Part shown: positions 17,406-26,162 of the stretch, piece after piece | Position numbering within the stretch: position 1 is the stretch's first letter | How the letters are laid out: each line of letters begins with the position of its first letter | Assembly: GCF_030053155.1 (NCBI RefSeq) | Contig: NZ_CP125641.1 | Coordinates: 372,001 to 436,000, forward strand | Reading direction: 5' to 3' | DNA: 64,000 nucleotides | From: Rhizobium sp. BT03 | GTDB lineage: Bacteria > Pseudomonadota > Alphaproteobacteria > Rhizobiales > Rhizobiaceae | Notes under the pieces: model-generated | Database searches by the model: none | What the model saw: the letters and a program-made list of their open reading frames with translations, nothing else | Told to the model about the DNA's origin: nothing | Translations under genes and position numbers: made by a program

Positions 17406-17780
17406 TCAATGTCTTGTGTATTCCGACTCGGGGCAAAGCAAGCCGCCCTGACGCCAGTCGATCAACCGCTCGATCCGAGCAATCTTGTGGAAAACCTCGA
17501 AGACGTCGAATGACGAGCCTTTCTCGATGTGGGCGGCCAGAAGCTCGCAAAGCTCGAATATTTCGGGGGGCGTGCCGGTCATCTCGACGCCGTCGTCGGT
17601 GAAAACACCCGACCGCGGCCAGGCCCGGGCCTGCTGCTCATCAAGTTTGCTGCCGATGAAAGGGATGGTATCGATGATGCCGGAGGCAAGCGCAAAAGCG
17701 GCTTCCGCCACGATTTCGGAGCAATCCGTGCCCGGCTGTTTCCTTAAGGTCGGTATCTGCAACCGCTTGAACTCCTTCAT
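17406..17780 (-). CDS. Small protein at the end of the flgEKL operon, DnaT-like phage-family resemblance
   Basis: 124 residues starting 10 bases after flgL, so probably co-transcribed. The segment IIDTIPFIGSKLDEQQARAW followed by PRSGVF resembles the core of small phage structural/DnaT-like proteins (pattern Q-x-x-x-WPR-x-GV). The remaining helices are unremarkable. The resemblance is by eye only. A role in hook-filament junction assembly is possible from position but unproven. Confidence 0.55.
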   Translation of the reverse strand: MKEFKRLQIPTLRKQPGTDCSEIVAEAAFALASGIIDTIPFIGSKLDEQQARAWPRSGVFTDDGVEMTGTPPEIFELCELLAAHIEKGSSFDVFEVFHKIARIERLIDWRQGGLLCPESEYTRH

Positions 17781-17789
17781 GTTGATCCG

Positions 17790-18836
17790 TCAGAGGTAGT
17801 TGACCAGGCTCAGACCCTGTAGTTTGGAGACCAGCGTGTAGGCCGTTTCCAATTGCGTCTGCAGCTGGTTGACGAGGGTCGACGCCTCGTAGGCATCGAC
17901 GCCCTGGAGATCGACGAGCTTTCCCTGGAGCAGGCTCGACTGGGCATCGAGGGCGTCATTCGCCTTTTCGAGCCGCTCCTGCGAGAGGCCGAGCTGACTT
18001 TGCTGCGTGACGATGCCCGATGTCGCCTGCGCGGCATAGCTGATCGCCTTCGTTGCGACGGTGCTCTGCGCGTCGGCGCTGAGATCCTGGCCGAAGAGGG
18101 CGGAGACGACGACCGAGGCAAGGGCGAGATAACGCATGCCTTCGGAATTGGCGTTGGTCGACGAGGTGATGGTTTCGGAACTGCTGATCCGGCTCGTCAT
18201 GTCGGTGCTGGAGGCGGTCGACCAGCCTGTGGACGCGTCCGTCCAGGCGCTTTCGGAAAACATCGGCTCGACCGTGTCGGTGATGAAAGTGCCGATTTCC
18301 TCGCCGGTCAGCTCATTGACGTCTTTTCCGAGACCGGTTGCATAATCGCCGAGCGCCGTCACGATCGCCGCCGAGACCGTCGAGGATTGATCGGTCAGGG
18401 GCTGGCTGTCGAGGTTCGTTCCGCCGAACAGGAACTCGCCGTTGACCGACGTGTTCGCCGTCGAGATCAACTGCGAAATCGTCGAACCGGCCGTCTGCAG
18501 GGCAACGGCGATGCTCGTCGTATCCTGGCTCGCCTGGAGGGCGGTCAGGTTCGTCACCAGGCTGTCACCGGCATCCTTGAGGCTGGACAGGGCGGTCTGC
18601 GATGCATCCATGCGCAATTCGACGACGGCATTGCCCGATTGGAACGAGGCGGCCTGGTCGATAGCGCTGGTGAGATTGACCGACTTTGCGGCGCCGGCGC
18701 CAAGCGATACGCCGATATCGGCGTAGGTTCCGGTCGTCGCCTCCGTCGAGGCCTGCTGCAGCTTGGTTTGGGACTGGCTGATGGTCAGACGCAGGACGTT
18801 CTGCATCGCCGATGATGAGACAAAAGAGGCTTTCAT
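17790..18836 (-). CDS. flgL: Flagellar hook-associated protein FlgL (HAP3)
   Basis: 348 residues. The N-terminus (MKASFVSSSAMQNVLRLTIS) and C-terminus (STLVNQLQTQLETAYTLVSK) are the helical flagellin-like D0/D1 ends typical of FlgL in alpha-proteobacteria. It is exported by the flagellar type III apparatus and forms the hook-filament junction with FlgK. It begins 2 bases after the flgK stop. Confidence 0.9.
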   Translation of the reverse strand: MKASFVSSSAMQNVLRLTISQSQTKLQQASTEATTGTYADIGVSLGAGAAKSVNLTSAIDQAASFQSGNAVVELRMDASQTALSSLKDAGDSLVTNLTALQASQDTTSIAVALQTAGSTISQLISTANTSVNGEFLFGGTNLDSQPLTDQSSTVSAAIVTALGDYATGLGKDVNELTGEEIGTFITDTVEPMFSESAWTDASTGWSTASSTDMTSRISSSETITSSTNANSEGMRYLALASVVVSALFGQDLSADAQSTVATKAISYAAQATSGIVTQQSQLGLSQERLEKANDALDAQSSLLQGKLVDLQGVDAYEASTLVNQLQTQLETAYTLVSKLQGLSLVNYL

Positions 18837-18838
18837 GG

Positions 18839-20299
18839 CTAGCTCGCTATGTCGAGGAGCGACTGGAACATCTCGTTGATGACGTTCAGGATCTTCGTCG
18901 CCGCCTTGTAGGATTGTTCGATATCGAGGAGGAGCGTCAGCTCCTCGTCGAGGTTGACGCCGGCCTCGTTGGAATAGGCCTCGTCGGAGCGCGATAGCGC
19001 GGCAGCCGTGTTTTCGGAGGCCGACGTCGCATCGCTGCGATATTGTTCGAGCCAGCCGATCGAGGAACTGGCGTAGTCCATCAGGCTTTGCGTCGTGGAA
19101 AGACCAGCGTCCGAGGAGAAGGAGCGCTGTTCCGTCAACGCCGTATAGAGGGCGTCGAGATTGTCCGAAAAACCGCTGTCTCCCGAGCTGTTGAGATCGG
19201 TGATGCCGCTGATCGTTCCATCGCGCAGCTTCGTCGCATCGCCGCCCTCGCTGGTGACGACGGCAAGATTGACGGAGATTGTGGAGGCGATCCCTGTCGT
19301 ATCGTCGGAGGCATCTGGTGTGCCCCCGGTTGCACCGGCTGATGTCGTCCAGACGAAAAGCCCGGGCGCGCTGGTGCTGCCGTCGGTTTCCGAGAAGGCC
19401 TGGACGAGAGATTTGGCGATCTCGTCGAGCTGGGCCTGGAATGTCGGGGCGATTTCGTCGCGCAGCTGAAGCAGCGCCTGCAGGCTGCCCGAGGCGCTTG
19501 TCGTCGATCCCTCGCCGGCGTCGAGTGCGACGCCGTCTATATAGATGGAATTGCCCTCCGTTCCGGCGACGTAGGTTGTCGTCGAAGCGAATGTGACGGT
19601 GCGCGGTACGGTCTCGAACAGCACGGTGCCGTCGGAGGTGTAAAGCGCCATGTCGTTGTTGTCGCGAACGGCGGTGGTGACACCGACGATCGAGGAGATC
19701 TGCTTCAACAGCTTTTCTCGCTCGTCGAGCGCCGAGGAGGTATCGGCGCCGGTTGCTGTCGCCAGCTTGACCGCATTGTTGGCCGTCTCGAACTGCGACA
19801 ACAGCGTATTCAGCGAGGAGACCTGTGTGGCGATCTCCGCATCGGCCTCGGCCCGGATCGACTGGACGCCGTCGCTTGCGGTATTCAGCGAATTGGCAAG
19901 ATCCTGCGCGGCGGTGACGGCCGATTGCGCCGCGGTCGTGCTGCTCGGCGATGTGGCGTATGTCTGCAGCGCCTGCTGAAATGCCGAGAGATAGGTGCTC
20001 GGCGAGGTCTCGTAGTCATTGCCGCCCATCAGCGACTTCAGGCTTTCGAGGCCGGTCACCAGCGTCTGCTGGGCACTGTCCTTGGAGTTCGATTGCAGAT
20101 ATTGCGCCAAGAGCGCAGTTTCCTGCGCCCGGCTGATGCTGACGACCTGCGCGCCGGAGAGAGACGTCGTGATCGACGCCTCCCGTCTCACATAGTCGGA
20201 ATTGCCGACATTGGCGATGTTGGTCGAGACGACGCTGCTTTGCTGGCCCGTATTGTTGAAAATACTCTGGACGCTGTTCAAGGCGGAGGTGAGCGACAT
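18839..20299 (-). CDS. flgK: Flagellar hook-associated protein FlgK (HAP1)
   Basis: 486 residues. The N-terminus SLTSALNSVQSIFNNTGQQS followed by STNIANVGNSDYVRRE is the rod/hook-family D0 motif. The C-terminus VNLDEELTLLLDIEQSYKAA then TKILNVINEMFQ is the classic FlgK end. It lies between flgE and flgL in one operon with gaps of 13 and 2 bases. Confidence 0.92.
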   Translation of the reverse strand: MSLTSALNSVQSIFNNTGQQSSVVSTNIANVGNSDYVRREASITTSLSGAQVVSISRAQETALLAQYLQSNSKDSAQQTLVTGLESLKSLMGGNDYETSPSTYLSAFQQALQTYATSPSSTTAAQSAVTAAQDLANSLNTASDGVQSIRAEADAEIATQVSSLNTLLSQFETANNAVKLATATGADTSSALDEREKLLKQISSIVGVTTAVRDNNDMALYTSDGTVLFETVPRTVTFASTTTYVAGTEGNSIYIDGVALDAGEGSTTSASGSLQALLQLRDEIAPTFQAQLDEIAKSLVQAFSETDGSTSAPGLFVWTTSAGATGGTPDASDDTTGIASTISVNLAVVTSEGGDATKLRDGTISGITDLNSSGDSGFSDNLDALYTALTEQRSFSSDAGLSTTQSLMDYASSSIGWLEQYRSDATSASENTAAALSRSDEAYSNEAGVNLDEELTLLLDIEQSYKAATKILNVINEMFQSLLDIAS

Positions 20300-20312
20300 T
20301 CAGGCGCTCCCT

Positions 20313-21605
20313 CTATCGTTTCAGGTTGACGAGGACATCCATGATGTCGGAGCCGGTCTGAAACACCTTCGAATTGGCGGTGTAGCTGCGCTGCGCCTCG
20401 ATCATCTCCGTCAACTCGCCGGCGAGATCGACGTTCGAGCTTTCGAGAGCGCCTGATTGAATGGAGCCGAGCCCGTTCGTCTGCGGAAAGCCGGTGACGG
20501 TGACGCCGGACATTCCGTTGGCGCTGTAGACGTTGCCGCTGAGCAGCGTCAGATTGTCGGGGCTGGCGACCGTTGCCAGCGGGATCTGATAGAGCGCCTT
20601 CGTCGTGCCATTCGCATAGGAGACCGACACCACGCCGTCCGTACCGATGGATACCGAGCTCACGGCGCTTGCCGCCTGACCGTCGGCGGAGCCCGTTGCC
20701 GAGAAGTCGGAGGCAAGCTGGGTGAAGTCCGAATAGTCCATGGTGATCGTCTGGGCCGTGGTCGGATCGACGATATCGGTGTCTGCAGCAGAGGTCAGCT
20801 GGCCGTAGGCGTCGAAGGAGAGCGTCGCGACGCTCACGGCACTGGAGGAGTAGGGGAAGGACGTCGTGCCGCCGGTGGTGGCATCGGCGTTGCGGTAAAC
20901 CGCGACCTCCCAGGTGCTTCCGGTGACCGCGCCGCTCGAATCCGTCGTGACACCCGTCTTGGTGAAATAATAGTCGTATTGGACAGTGGCGCCGAGGCTG
21001 TCATAGGCGACCAGCGACATCTTCTGCGTGTCGTCGGTAACACCTGATGTGTTGGCGCTCGGCAGCGTCGTCGTATCGGTGACGACGGTTGCCTCGGAAT
21101 TCAGGTTGCCGCTGAAATAGGCGCTGCTCGAAGCGATCGCGCTCAGGCCCGATTGGGAGACGTTGACCGGCACCAGCCCGTCGAAACCGTTGACGACCAC
21201 GGCCGGCACGCCTGAATCATAGGAATAGCCCATGAGGGTAAAACCGGCGCCGTTGACCAGGTTGCCGTCGCTGTCGACGGAGAAGTCGCCGGCCCGGGTG
21301 AGCACCGGCGTGCCGTCGGCGCTTTCCACGATGAAGAAGCCGTCTCCGGAGATGGCCAGGTCGTAATCCGAGGTCGTATAGGAGATGTCGCCCTGCTGGG
21401 AAATCGCCTGGCGCACGGAGGTCTGGACGCCGCCGGAATTGTAATTGCCTGAGGACGACGGCAGGACCAATGACGAGAAGGACGTGGAAACGGCCTTGTA
21501 GCCGGTGGTATTGGCGTTGGCGATGTTGTCGGAAACCGTGCTCAACCGGTTTGCCTGTGCGCTCATGCCGGAGACGGCGGTTTTCATGCTTCCAAAAATG
21601 CTCAT
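20313..21605 (-). CDS. flgE: Flagellar hook protein FlgE
   Basis: 430 residues. MSIFGSMKTAVSGMSAQANR and LSTVSDNIANANTTGYKA at the N-terminus, and ESSNVDLAGELTEMIEAQRS with YTANSKVFQTGSDIMDVLVN at the C-terminus, are diagnostic for hook protein. ATG 21605 follows AAAGGATCGAGCC. It is the first gene of a hook operon that lacks the flaF, flbT and flgD genes usually linked to flgEKL in rhizobia, so this is probably a second, accessory hook set. Confidence 0.93.
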   Translation of the reverse strand: MSIFGSMKTAVSGMSAQANRLSTVSDNIANANTTGYKAVSTSFSSLVLPSSSGNYNSGGVQTSVRQAISQQGDISYTTSDYDLAISGDGFFIVESADGTPVLTRAGDFSVDSDGNLVNGAGFTLMGYSYDSGVPAVVVNGFDGLVPVNVSQSGLSAIASSSAYFSGNLNSEATVVTDTTTLPSANTSGVTDDTQKMSLVAYDSLGATVQYDYYFTKTGVTTDSSGAVTGSTWEVAVYRNADATTGGTTSFPYSSSAVSVATLSFDAYGQLTSAADTDIVDPTTAQTITMDYSDFTQLASDFSATGSADGQAASAVSSVSIGTDGVVSVSYANGTTKALYQIPLATVASPDNLTLLSGNVYSANGMSGVTVTGFPQTNGLGSIQSGALESSNVDLAGELTEMIEAQRSYTANSKVFQTGSDIMDVLVNLKR

Positions 21606-21918
21606 GGCTCGATCCTTTAAAGGCTTGGGAACATGCCATGTGACGAGGGGCTTCCAGGTCCCGGATTTCGGGCGCACGACATCGCTGGCGCCGGGCAACG
21701 CCCACACCGTCGATGATCTGATTGTCTGGGCTAACCCCGTGATGGCGATAGGCGCTTCGGCTCATCCGCGCGCTGGTGTCGTGCGCCGGTTGCGGCGCAC
21801 CATCTGAATTTAAGAAGCGGCCCGGCTGACGCTCTGCCGGCTCGATGCCGGGCCGCTTTCAGGCCGTCTCATTTGCAATCCCTCCAGAAACCGCAAAGGC
21901 GACGGCTCCGTGTCTGCA
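21606..21918. other. Intergenic region between flgE and casA
   Basis: 313 bases without a convincing gene. It holds the casA terminator (21815-21858), a small hairpin GTGCGCC-GGTTGC-GGCGCAC at 21781-21800, and by position the flgE promoter. No CasR-type palindrome is seen here. Confidence 0.6.
21815..21858 (-). terminator. Terminator of casA
   Basis: Perfect 12-bp stem AAGCGGCCCGGC / GCCGGGCCGCTT with a 20-base loop, about 60 bases beyond the casA stop. It is followed on the minus strand by CTTAAATTC. Confidence 0.6.
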
Positions 21919-22800
21919 TCAGACCGTGGACTGCGCGGACAACGAACCGGTGCCTGTCGCGTCGAGCAGATCGAAGAGCTGGCTTGCCTGACTTTCGGTG
22001 ACGTCTTCCGGCCTGCCGGCCATGAACTCGTCCAATGTCACGAGCCCGTCTCCATTCGTATCGAGATCGGAGAGCAGGGAGGCAGATTCATCCTCGGCGG
22101 GCGGGGGCGGTGGCGGCCCTTCGGCACGTTCCGATTGCTGGGCGGACATGGCCTCGGTCAGCGCATCGACCGACAGCGAGCCGGCGCTTTCGCTGTCGAA
22201 ACTGTCGAACAGCGTGCCGGCCTGATCCTCGCTCACGTCGGACGGGCGGCCTGCGACGAACTCGGCCTTGCTCACCAGCCCGTCGCCATCGGTATCGAGA
22301 TCAGAAAGCAGCGATGAAAGCTCGTCATCGCCTTCAGGCGGCGGCGGTGGCGGCCCACCCGCACGTTCCGATTGCTGGGCGGACATGGCCTCACTCAGCG
22401 CATCGACCGACAGCGAGCCTGCGCCTTCGCTGTCGAAGCTGTCAAACAGCGTGCCGGCCTGATCCTCACTCACGTCGGACGGCCGGGCTGCGACGAACTC
22501 GGCCTTGCTTACATAACCGTCACCGTCGGTGTCCAGTTGCGCAATGTCCGTGCCTGCGCCGCTGCCGCTGCCCTGCTCCCCGCTGGAGCCGGACTGACCG
22601 GTGAGGCCGTTCATCGTCAGCGACATCAACTGGGCCATGAGTTTCTCGGCACTGTTGGTCGAGTCTTCGTTGGACTGCTGGGTTGCGGTTGATTTTTTTG
22701 CCGAAACCGTATTACAGGATAGGACGTCCTGGGATGCTGACGTCGAATTCTTGCTGTAGGAATAGGAAGAAATTGATGTTGCGGCCGAAATGGTCGTCAT
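21919..22800 (-). CDS. casA: Calsymin, secreted calmodulin-like EF-hand protein
   Basis: 293 residues in three homologous ~78-residue domains, each with two EF-hand loops. The canonical loops are DTDGDGYVSKAE (from D90), DTDGDGLVSKAE (from D169) and DTNGDGLVTLDE (from D247). Each is partnered by a degenerate loop such as DSEGAGSLSVDA. Domains are joined by polyproline linkers (GPPPPPP). There is no signal peptide and the first 80 residues are Ser/Thr-rich. Domain plan and divergent TetR gene match R. etli calsymin, which binds calcium, is secreted without N-terminal cleavage and affects bacteroid development. ATG 22800 follows GGAGCG. Confidence 0.88.
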   Translation of the reverse strand: MTTISAATSISSYSYSKNSTSASQDVLSCNTVSAKKSTATQQSNEDSTNSAEKLMAQLMSLTMNGLTGQSGSSGEQGSGSGAGTDIAQLDTDGDGYVSKAEFVAARPSDVSEDQAGTLFDSFDSEGAGSLSVDALSEAMSAQQSERAGGPPPPPPEGDDELSSLLSDLDTDGDGLVSKAEFVAGRPSDVSEDQAGTLFDSFDSESAGSLSVDALTEAMSAQQSERAEGPPPPPPAEDESASLLSDLDTNGDGLVTLDEFMAGRPEDVTESQASQLFDLLDATGTGSLSAQSTV

Positions 22801-22841
22801 AAGCGCTCCATCGCTAGGAGGGTGGGGATGCAACGCATTAC

Positions 22842-22857
22842 AGAACTTATGAGTTCT
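22842..22857. promoter_or_regulatory. CasR operator candidate at casA
   Basis: Perfect palindrome AGAACT-TATG-AGTTCT, 42-57 bases upstream of the casA start. The same palindrome (N4 ATTG) recurs at 23667 and was not noticed elsewhere in the window. TetR repressors bind such sites. Confidence 0.65.
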
Positions 22858-22883
22858 CTAAATCGAAATTATTAATGCGACAA
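22855..22883 (-). promoter_or_regulatory. Candidate casA promoter
   Basis: On the minus strand TTGTCG (22878-22883) and TAGAGA (22855-22860) are 17 bases apart. The -10 box overlaps the palindrome at 22842-22857, a good geometry for repression by CasR. Read by eye only. Confidence 0.4.
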
Positions 22884-22964
22884 CCGAAAAAATCATCCCT
22901 TAGAAATCGCAGTCCGCTTTTCAGGGCCGTCGGCATGCGCTGCGGTAGAGCGGTCTAGATCGTC

Positions 22965-23612
22965 ATGGATGGTGTCGATGAACCCGCCGATGGGCCGCGC
23001 AAGCGAGGCCGGCCGAAAGTCTCCAGCGATGAGGACAAGCGGGCGCATATCGTCGAAATCGCCCGCCGCGTTTTTGTAAAATACGGTTATGCCGGAAGTA
23101 CGACCGCGGTCGTCGCCACCGAGGCGGGTGTCTCGAAGCAGACCCTCTACAAATTGTTTCAGAGCAAGGAAGAGCTGTTCGCCGCCGTCGTCGGCGCGCA
23201 TCGGCGCCTGATGCTCGACCTGCCGAGGCCTGCCGAAGACCTTCCGATCGCCGAGAGCCTCGAACATATCTTCATGATCGATATGGATGAGGAGAAGGAT
23301 GCGGATCGCGCCGGTTTTCTGCAACTCGTCTTTCGCGAAGCGGCGCAGTTTCCGGAGCTTATCGACATTCTGCAGCGCGAAGGCATGCTTGCCAGCCGCC
23401 AACACCTCGCCGACTGGCTGAACGATCGCCGGGCCGAAGGCAGATTGACGCTTGATGATCCGGCAAGCGGAGCCCGGATGCTGATGGACATGATCTTCGG
23501 CGGCATGGGGCCGCCGGAAGGGCGTGCCCAAGCCTGGTCCGGCCGGACGGAAATGCTTGCCCATCTTCGCCGCTGCATCGCCATCTTCGCCGCCGGCGTC
23601 AGGGCCTCGTAA
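22965..23612 (+). CDS. casR: TetR-family repressor CasR
   Basis: 215 residues. A basic N-terminus (PRKRGRPKVSSDEDKRAHIV) precedes a TetR helix-turn-helix (TTAVVATEAGVSKQTLYKLF, about 45-64) and a helical ligand-binding domain. It is divergent from casA, matching the R. etli arrangement in which CasR represses calsymin outside the symbiosis. The ribosome-binding site is weak. Two identical palindromes flank the gene. Confidence 0.85.
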   Translation: MDGVDEPADGPRKRGRPKVSSDEDKRAHIVEIARRVFVKYGYAGSTTAVVATEAGVSKQTLYKLFQSKEELFAAVVGAHRRLMLDLPRPAEDLPIAESLEHIFMIDMDEEKDADRAGFLQLVFREAAQFPELIDILQREGMLASRQHLADWLNDRRAEGRLTLDDPASGARMLMDMIFGGMGPPEGRAQAWSGRTEMLAHLRRCIAIFAAGVRAS

Positions 23613-23666
23613 ACCCAAAAAGCGATCCTTCGGCTTTCCTCTTCCCATTCCGCATTGAATGAATTA

Positions 23667-23684
23667 TAGAACTATTGAGTTCTA
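23667..23684. promoter_or_regulatory. Second CasR-type palindrome ahead of the DUF1217 gene
   Basis: TAGAACT-ATTG-AGTTCTA, the same 6-bp arms as at 22842 extended by one base. It lies between casR and the rightward DUF1217 gene, 137 bases before its start. Confidence 0.65.
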
Positions 23685-23821
23685 AATTGATTCGGCCACA
23701 TGAACGTGGCTGCGCATCGCCATGACCGGCGACGACATCCCAGCAAAGATCGAAATTTTTCAACGCGGCTGCCGGCAGGTTTTCGCGCGCGCTGACGTGC
23801 GCCCATGAAAAGGGACAGGCA

Positions 23822-26005
23822 TTGGTTTCCACCTATGTAAGCTATCTCGCGGTCGCGCGAAATCTCGGCGCCAGCCTCTCCAATGTGGCGTCCCAGGCGA
23901 CGGTTGCCCGTGACAGCGCCTACTACAAGGAAAACATCGACAAGGTCACGACGGTCGACGACTTCATGAGCGATTACAAGCTCTACTCCTATGCCATGAA
24001 GGCCTACGGCCTTGAAGACATGACATATGCCAAGGCTTTCATGAAGAAGGTGCTGGAAAGCGACCTCAGCGATTCATCGAGCTTTGCCAACTCCTTGAGC
24101 GACGGCCGCTATGCCGAGTTCGCCGCCGCCTTCAAATTTTCCGGCGAGACGAAGACGGCGCAATCGGATGTGCAGCGGGATAACTTGCTCGATGCCTACG
24201 AGACCTCCTTCGAGACCGAGGCCGATGACATCGACGACGAGACGGATTATTTCGAAGAGAATATCTCGTCGATCACCTCCGTCGACGATCTTCTGTCGAG
24301 TTCGCGGCTGAAGAACTATGTGCTGACGGCTTTCGGCCTCAGCACCGACTACACCTCGACCAGCTTCCTGAAGAACGTTCTGACGAGCGATCTCGACGAT
24401 GCCGACAGTTTCGTCAACCAGCTCGACGACGACGTCTATGTCAGCCTGGCGAAGGCCTTCAACTTCAACGAGGACGGCTCGACGGACGGCGAGGCGATGT
24501 CGGCAGACCAGATTTCGCTGGTGACCAGCGGTTATGCGGTGGCCTCGGCGACGATTGCTTCTTCCGAAACCGGAGAGGCTTACGACACCTATTACGCCGC
24601 TGAGATCGGCAACATCACCTCCGTCGATCAGTTGATGAGCGACGATAAGCTGGTTTCCTATCTCAGGACCGCCTACGGGCTGACCGACGATGAATCCGAC
24701 AGCTTCATTTCCGCGGCGCTGAAAAGCGCCGACATCGCCGACGCGATCGGCCTGTCCGATCTGCACGACGCCTTCAATTTCGACGAGGACGGCGCGCTCG
24801 CCGATGGCGACACCGCCCAGACGTCGGAGCAGATCGCCACGACCACGGCGGCCTTCGACGAAAATTATCAGGTGCTGATCGCAAATACCGACACGGAAGA
24901 TGCCATCGACAATTATACGACGCGCATCGCCAGCGTCACCTCGATCGATGATTTCCTCGTGTCGAATGCCGACGACGACGATGACGACAACGACGATCTC
25001 CCGGAAATGTGGGAGATGGCATTGCGCGCCTATGGCATCGACTCCACCGAGGTTTCGAAAAGCGAGGTGCGGAAGATTCTCGAAAGCGATCCCACGGACA
25101 CCAAAAGCTATGTCAACAGCCTGGACGACGACCGGTTCGTCGCCTTTCGCAAAGCATTCAATTTCGACAGCGATGGCGACGTCACCGTTCCCTTGCAGGC
25201 CATGTCGGAATCCGTCGTCGACGACTATGCCGCCTATTACAAGCAGAACAAGATCCGCTACCTCGAAGGGGATGAGCTGACCGAGGCGACCGAGGCGGCG
25301 GATGACGAGATCACCTATTTCCGCGAGCAGATGGCGACGATCACCACGGCCAGCGAATTTCTGGCCGACGATCGCCTGGTGTCCCTGGCGCTCGAGGCAA
25401 AGGGGCTCGACCCGGACGATGTCACGTCAGACCAGCTCGAAAAGATGTTTTCCTCCGATCTCGACGACGAAGACAGTTACGTCAACAAGCTGGACGACAA
25501 TCGCTTCGCAGAGCTCGTCGGCGCGTTCAATTTCGACCAGGACGGCAATATTTCCGCGGATTCGACCGGGACGGTGCAGCAGCGCGGCGACGTGCTGGAA
25601 ACGATCGACTCCTATGTCAGGCTGACGCTGGAAGACGACCAGGGCGACAGCAACACCGGCGTACGCCTTGCGCTTTACTTTCAGCGCAAGGCCCCGGAGA
25701 TTTCGAGCGCCTACGACATTCTGGGCGACAGCGCGCTTTTCGAGTTTTTTACCACGAGCTTCAACCTGTCCAGCTATGTCTCGAACATGGACGTCGACAA
25801 GCAGGCCGAGATGGTCGAGAATTTCATAGACATCAAGGATCTGGGGGATCCCGACAAAGTCGACGATCTGATCAAACGCTTCACCGCCATGTATGACGTC
25901 GCCAACGGCACGGGCACCACGTCGACAGCACTTTCGATCCTGACCGGCTCGGCAACGATAAGTGCAGACACGCTGCTCGCGATGTCGCAACTGAAAACCG
26001 GCTGA
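23822..26005 (+). CDS. Large multi-repeat DUF1217 protein with EF-hand-like loops
   Basis: 727 residues from TTG 23822, with AAGGGACA about 7 bases ahead. About six repeats of a DUF1217-type unit each begin like ENIDKVTTVDDFMSDYKLYS. Four repeats end in loops of EF-hand appearance (NFNEDG, NFDEDG, NFDSDG, NFDQDG; N/D at 1, 3, 5 and G at 6). It is very acidic and has no signal peptide. DUF1217 proteins occur in rhizobial flagellar clusters, which suggests flagellar association or export. Position behind casR and the shared palindrome suggest CasR control. Confidence 0.75.
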   Translation: MVSTYVSYLAVARNLGASLSNVASQATVARDSAYYKENIDKVTTVDDFMSDYKLYSYAMKAYGLEDMTYAKAFMKKVLESDLSDSSSFANSLSDGRYAEFAAAFKFSGETKTAQSDVQRDNLLDAYETSFETEADDIDDETDYFEENISSITSVDDLLSSSRLKNYVLTAFGLSTDYTSTSFLKNVLTSDLDDADSFVNQLDDDVYVSLAKAFNFNEDGSTDGEAMSADQISLVTSGYAVASATIASSETGEAYDTYYAAEIGNITSVDQLMSDDKLVSYLRTAYGLTDDESDSFISAALKSADIADAIGLSDLHDAFNFDEDGALADGDTAQTSEQIATTTAAFDENYQVLIANTDTEDAIDNYTTRIASVTSIDDFLVSNADDDDDDNDDLPEMWEMALRAYGIDSTEVSKSEVRKILESDPTDTKSYVNSLDDDRFVAFRKAFNFDSDGDVTVPLQAMSESVVDDYAAYYKQNKIRYLEGDELTEATEAADDEITYFREQMATITTASEFLADDRLVSLALEAKGLDPDDVTSDQLEKMFSSDLDDEDSYVNKLDDNRFAELVGAFNFDQDGNISADSTGTVQQRGDVLETIDSYVRLTLEDDQGDSNTGVRLALYFQRKAPEISSAYDILGDSALFEFFTTSFNLSSYVSNMDVDKQAEMVENFIDIKDLGDPDKVDDLIKRFTAMYDVANGTGTTSTALSILTGSATISADTLLAMSQLKTG

Positions 26006-26162
26006 GTAATTTTTAACCTCGCTCCTGATGAGCGCAACATTCCTTTCAGAACGAAAGCAGACTGCTAAACCTTATATTAATCATTAAATCCCCATTAATA
26101 AGCATGGGTAAATATTCGCGACATGTCCGAATTGACTGCCATGAAATCTGGGGGATTTGCGA

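Noticed and set aside
22020-22500. Tandem DNA repeat that could be an array or satellite
   Set aside because: It is the coding repeat of the EF-hand domains, in frame, with period about 235 bases.
21919-22800. Possible CRISPR-associated cas gene because of the symbol casA
   Set aside because: The protein is an EF-hand calsymin. No CRISPR repeats or Cas proteins occur in the window.
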